DNA of 64,000 nt, from contig CM066033.1 in assembly GCA_033557465.1 (NCBI GenBank), positions 1,355,917,834-1,355,981,833 of the forward strand. The letters run 5' to 3'. A model generated the notes under the pieces. The model had not been told where the DNA came from. It was given only the letters and a program-made list of their open reading frames with translations, and made no database searches. The DNA is from Ichthyophis bannanicus (lineage: Eukaryota; Chordata; Amphibia; Gymnophiona; Ichthyophiidae). This document shows, one piece after another, positions 63,846 to 64,000 of this stretch; position 1 is the first letter of the stretch; every line of letters begins with the position of its first letter. A program made the position numbers and the translations under genes.

Positions 63846-64000
63846 AACTGGCTTCCCATCTCCTAGCGGATTCAATTTAAAATCCTCACTTTCGTTCATA
63901 AGGCAATACATACTGGTGTCCCGTGCTATCTTTCTAACTTGGTCCGTCTCCATGCCCCTCAACGCTCCCTGCTAACCGTATGTTTCTTCCCCCCCCCCCT
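63846..64000 (+). pseudogene. L2-like LINE ORF2 fragment at the window edge
   Basis: The plus strand reads WLPISXRIQFKILTFVHKA and then CYLSNLVRLHAPQRSLL, the post-RT domain of an L2-like LINE. It runs off the window. A run of C's lies at 63989-63999. Confidence 0.7.

Noticed and set aside
1..64000. CRISPR arrays, bacterial operons, tRNA or rRNA genes
   Set aside because: No regularly spaced direct repeats and no intact tRNA cloverleaf were seen; tRNA-like boxes all belong to SINE heads.

Overview
This is a non-coding, transposon-packed stretch of a vertebrate nuclear genome. I find no convincing host exon, tRNA or rRNA gene. The repeat mix is CR1-type LINEs with 8-bp 3' tails, L2-type LINEs with a 3' stem-loop and (TAAA)n tails, RTE/BovB LINEs with an (ACA)n tail, Penelope-like elements (PLEs) with a GIY-YIG domain, tRNA-headed SINEs of MIR and Bov-tA style, and several MITEs. 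That mix points to a non-mammalian tetrapod. An amphibian, possibly a caecilian, is my best guess, but this is inference and a squamate or other lineage is not excluded.

Layout. 1-5.3 kb: an L2-like LINE with a fully open EN-RT frame, a second 3' end, an inverted EN fragment, a CR1 copy (-) and an old L2 piece. 6-9.6 kb: MITEs, a SINE, a perfect hairpin and LINE ends. 9.8-11.2 kb: an old BovB copy (-) split by a 725-bp non-autonomous PLE-like insertion. 11.9-12.15 kb: a foldback repeat. 12.7-18.2 kb: a long CR1 copy (-), from its ORF1 esterase remnant to the RT start, split by an apparently intact PLE (13.38-16.40 kb, 14-bp target duplication) and by a SINE. 18.3-24.0 kb: a second L2-like LINE split by a chimeric CR1/L2 insertion and by a 1572-bp LTR-like insertion carrying its own ORF. 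24-31 kb: four CR1 copies (+) of three tail subfamilies. 31.3-34.9 kb: a CR1 copy (-) split by a second, 1565-bp LTR-like insertion with a 387-aa ORF. 35.1-35.5 kb: a BovB end. 35.5-41.4 kb: the most repeat-poor part, with a possible regulatory motif cluster near 39.95 kb. 38.1, 42.1 and 44.5 kb: three copies of a tRNA-containing dispersed repeat. 42.7-48.5 kb: PLE remnants with hammerhead-like motifs, SINEs and TIR elements. 50.3-53.2 kb: a CR1 copy (+) lacking its RT core. 55.1-59.7 kb: a four-level nest, SINE in BovB in PLE in MITE. 59.95-62.4 kb: an old L2 (-). 62.5-63.85 kb: CR1 (-). The window ends in an L2-like fragment.

Nothing here works as an operon or pathway; the interplay is between mobile elements. 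SINEs share 3' ends with the L2-like and BovB LINEs that presumably mobilise them. PLE copies share 14-16 bp target duplications, inverted end pieces and self-cleaving-RNA-like motifs. Nesting gives a relative age order. The most unusual items are the two LTR-like insertions of nearly equal size, each with a long internal ORF, and the cluster of hammerhead-like motifs in PLE ends.
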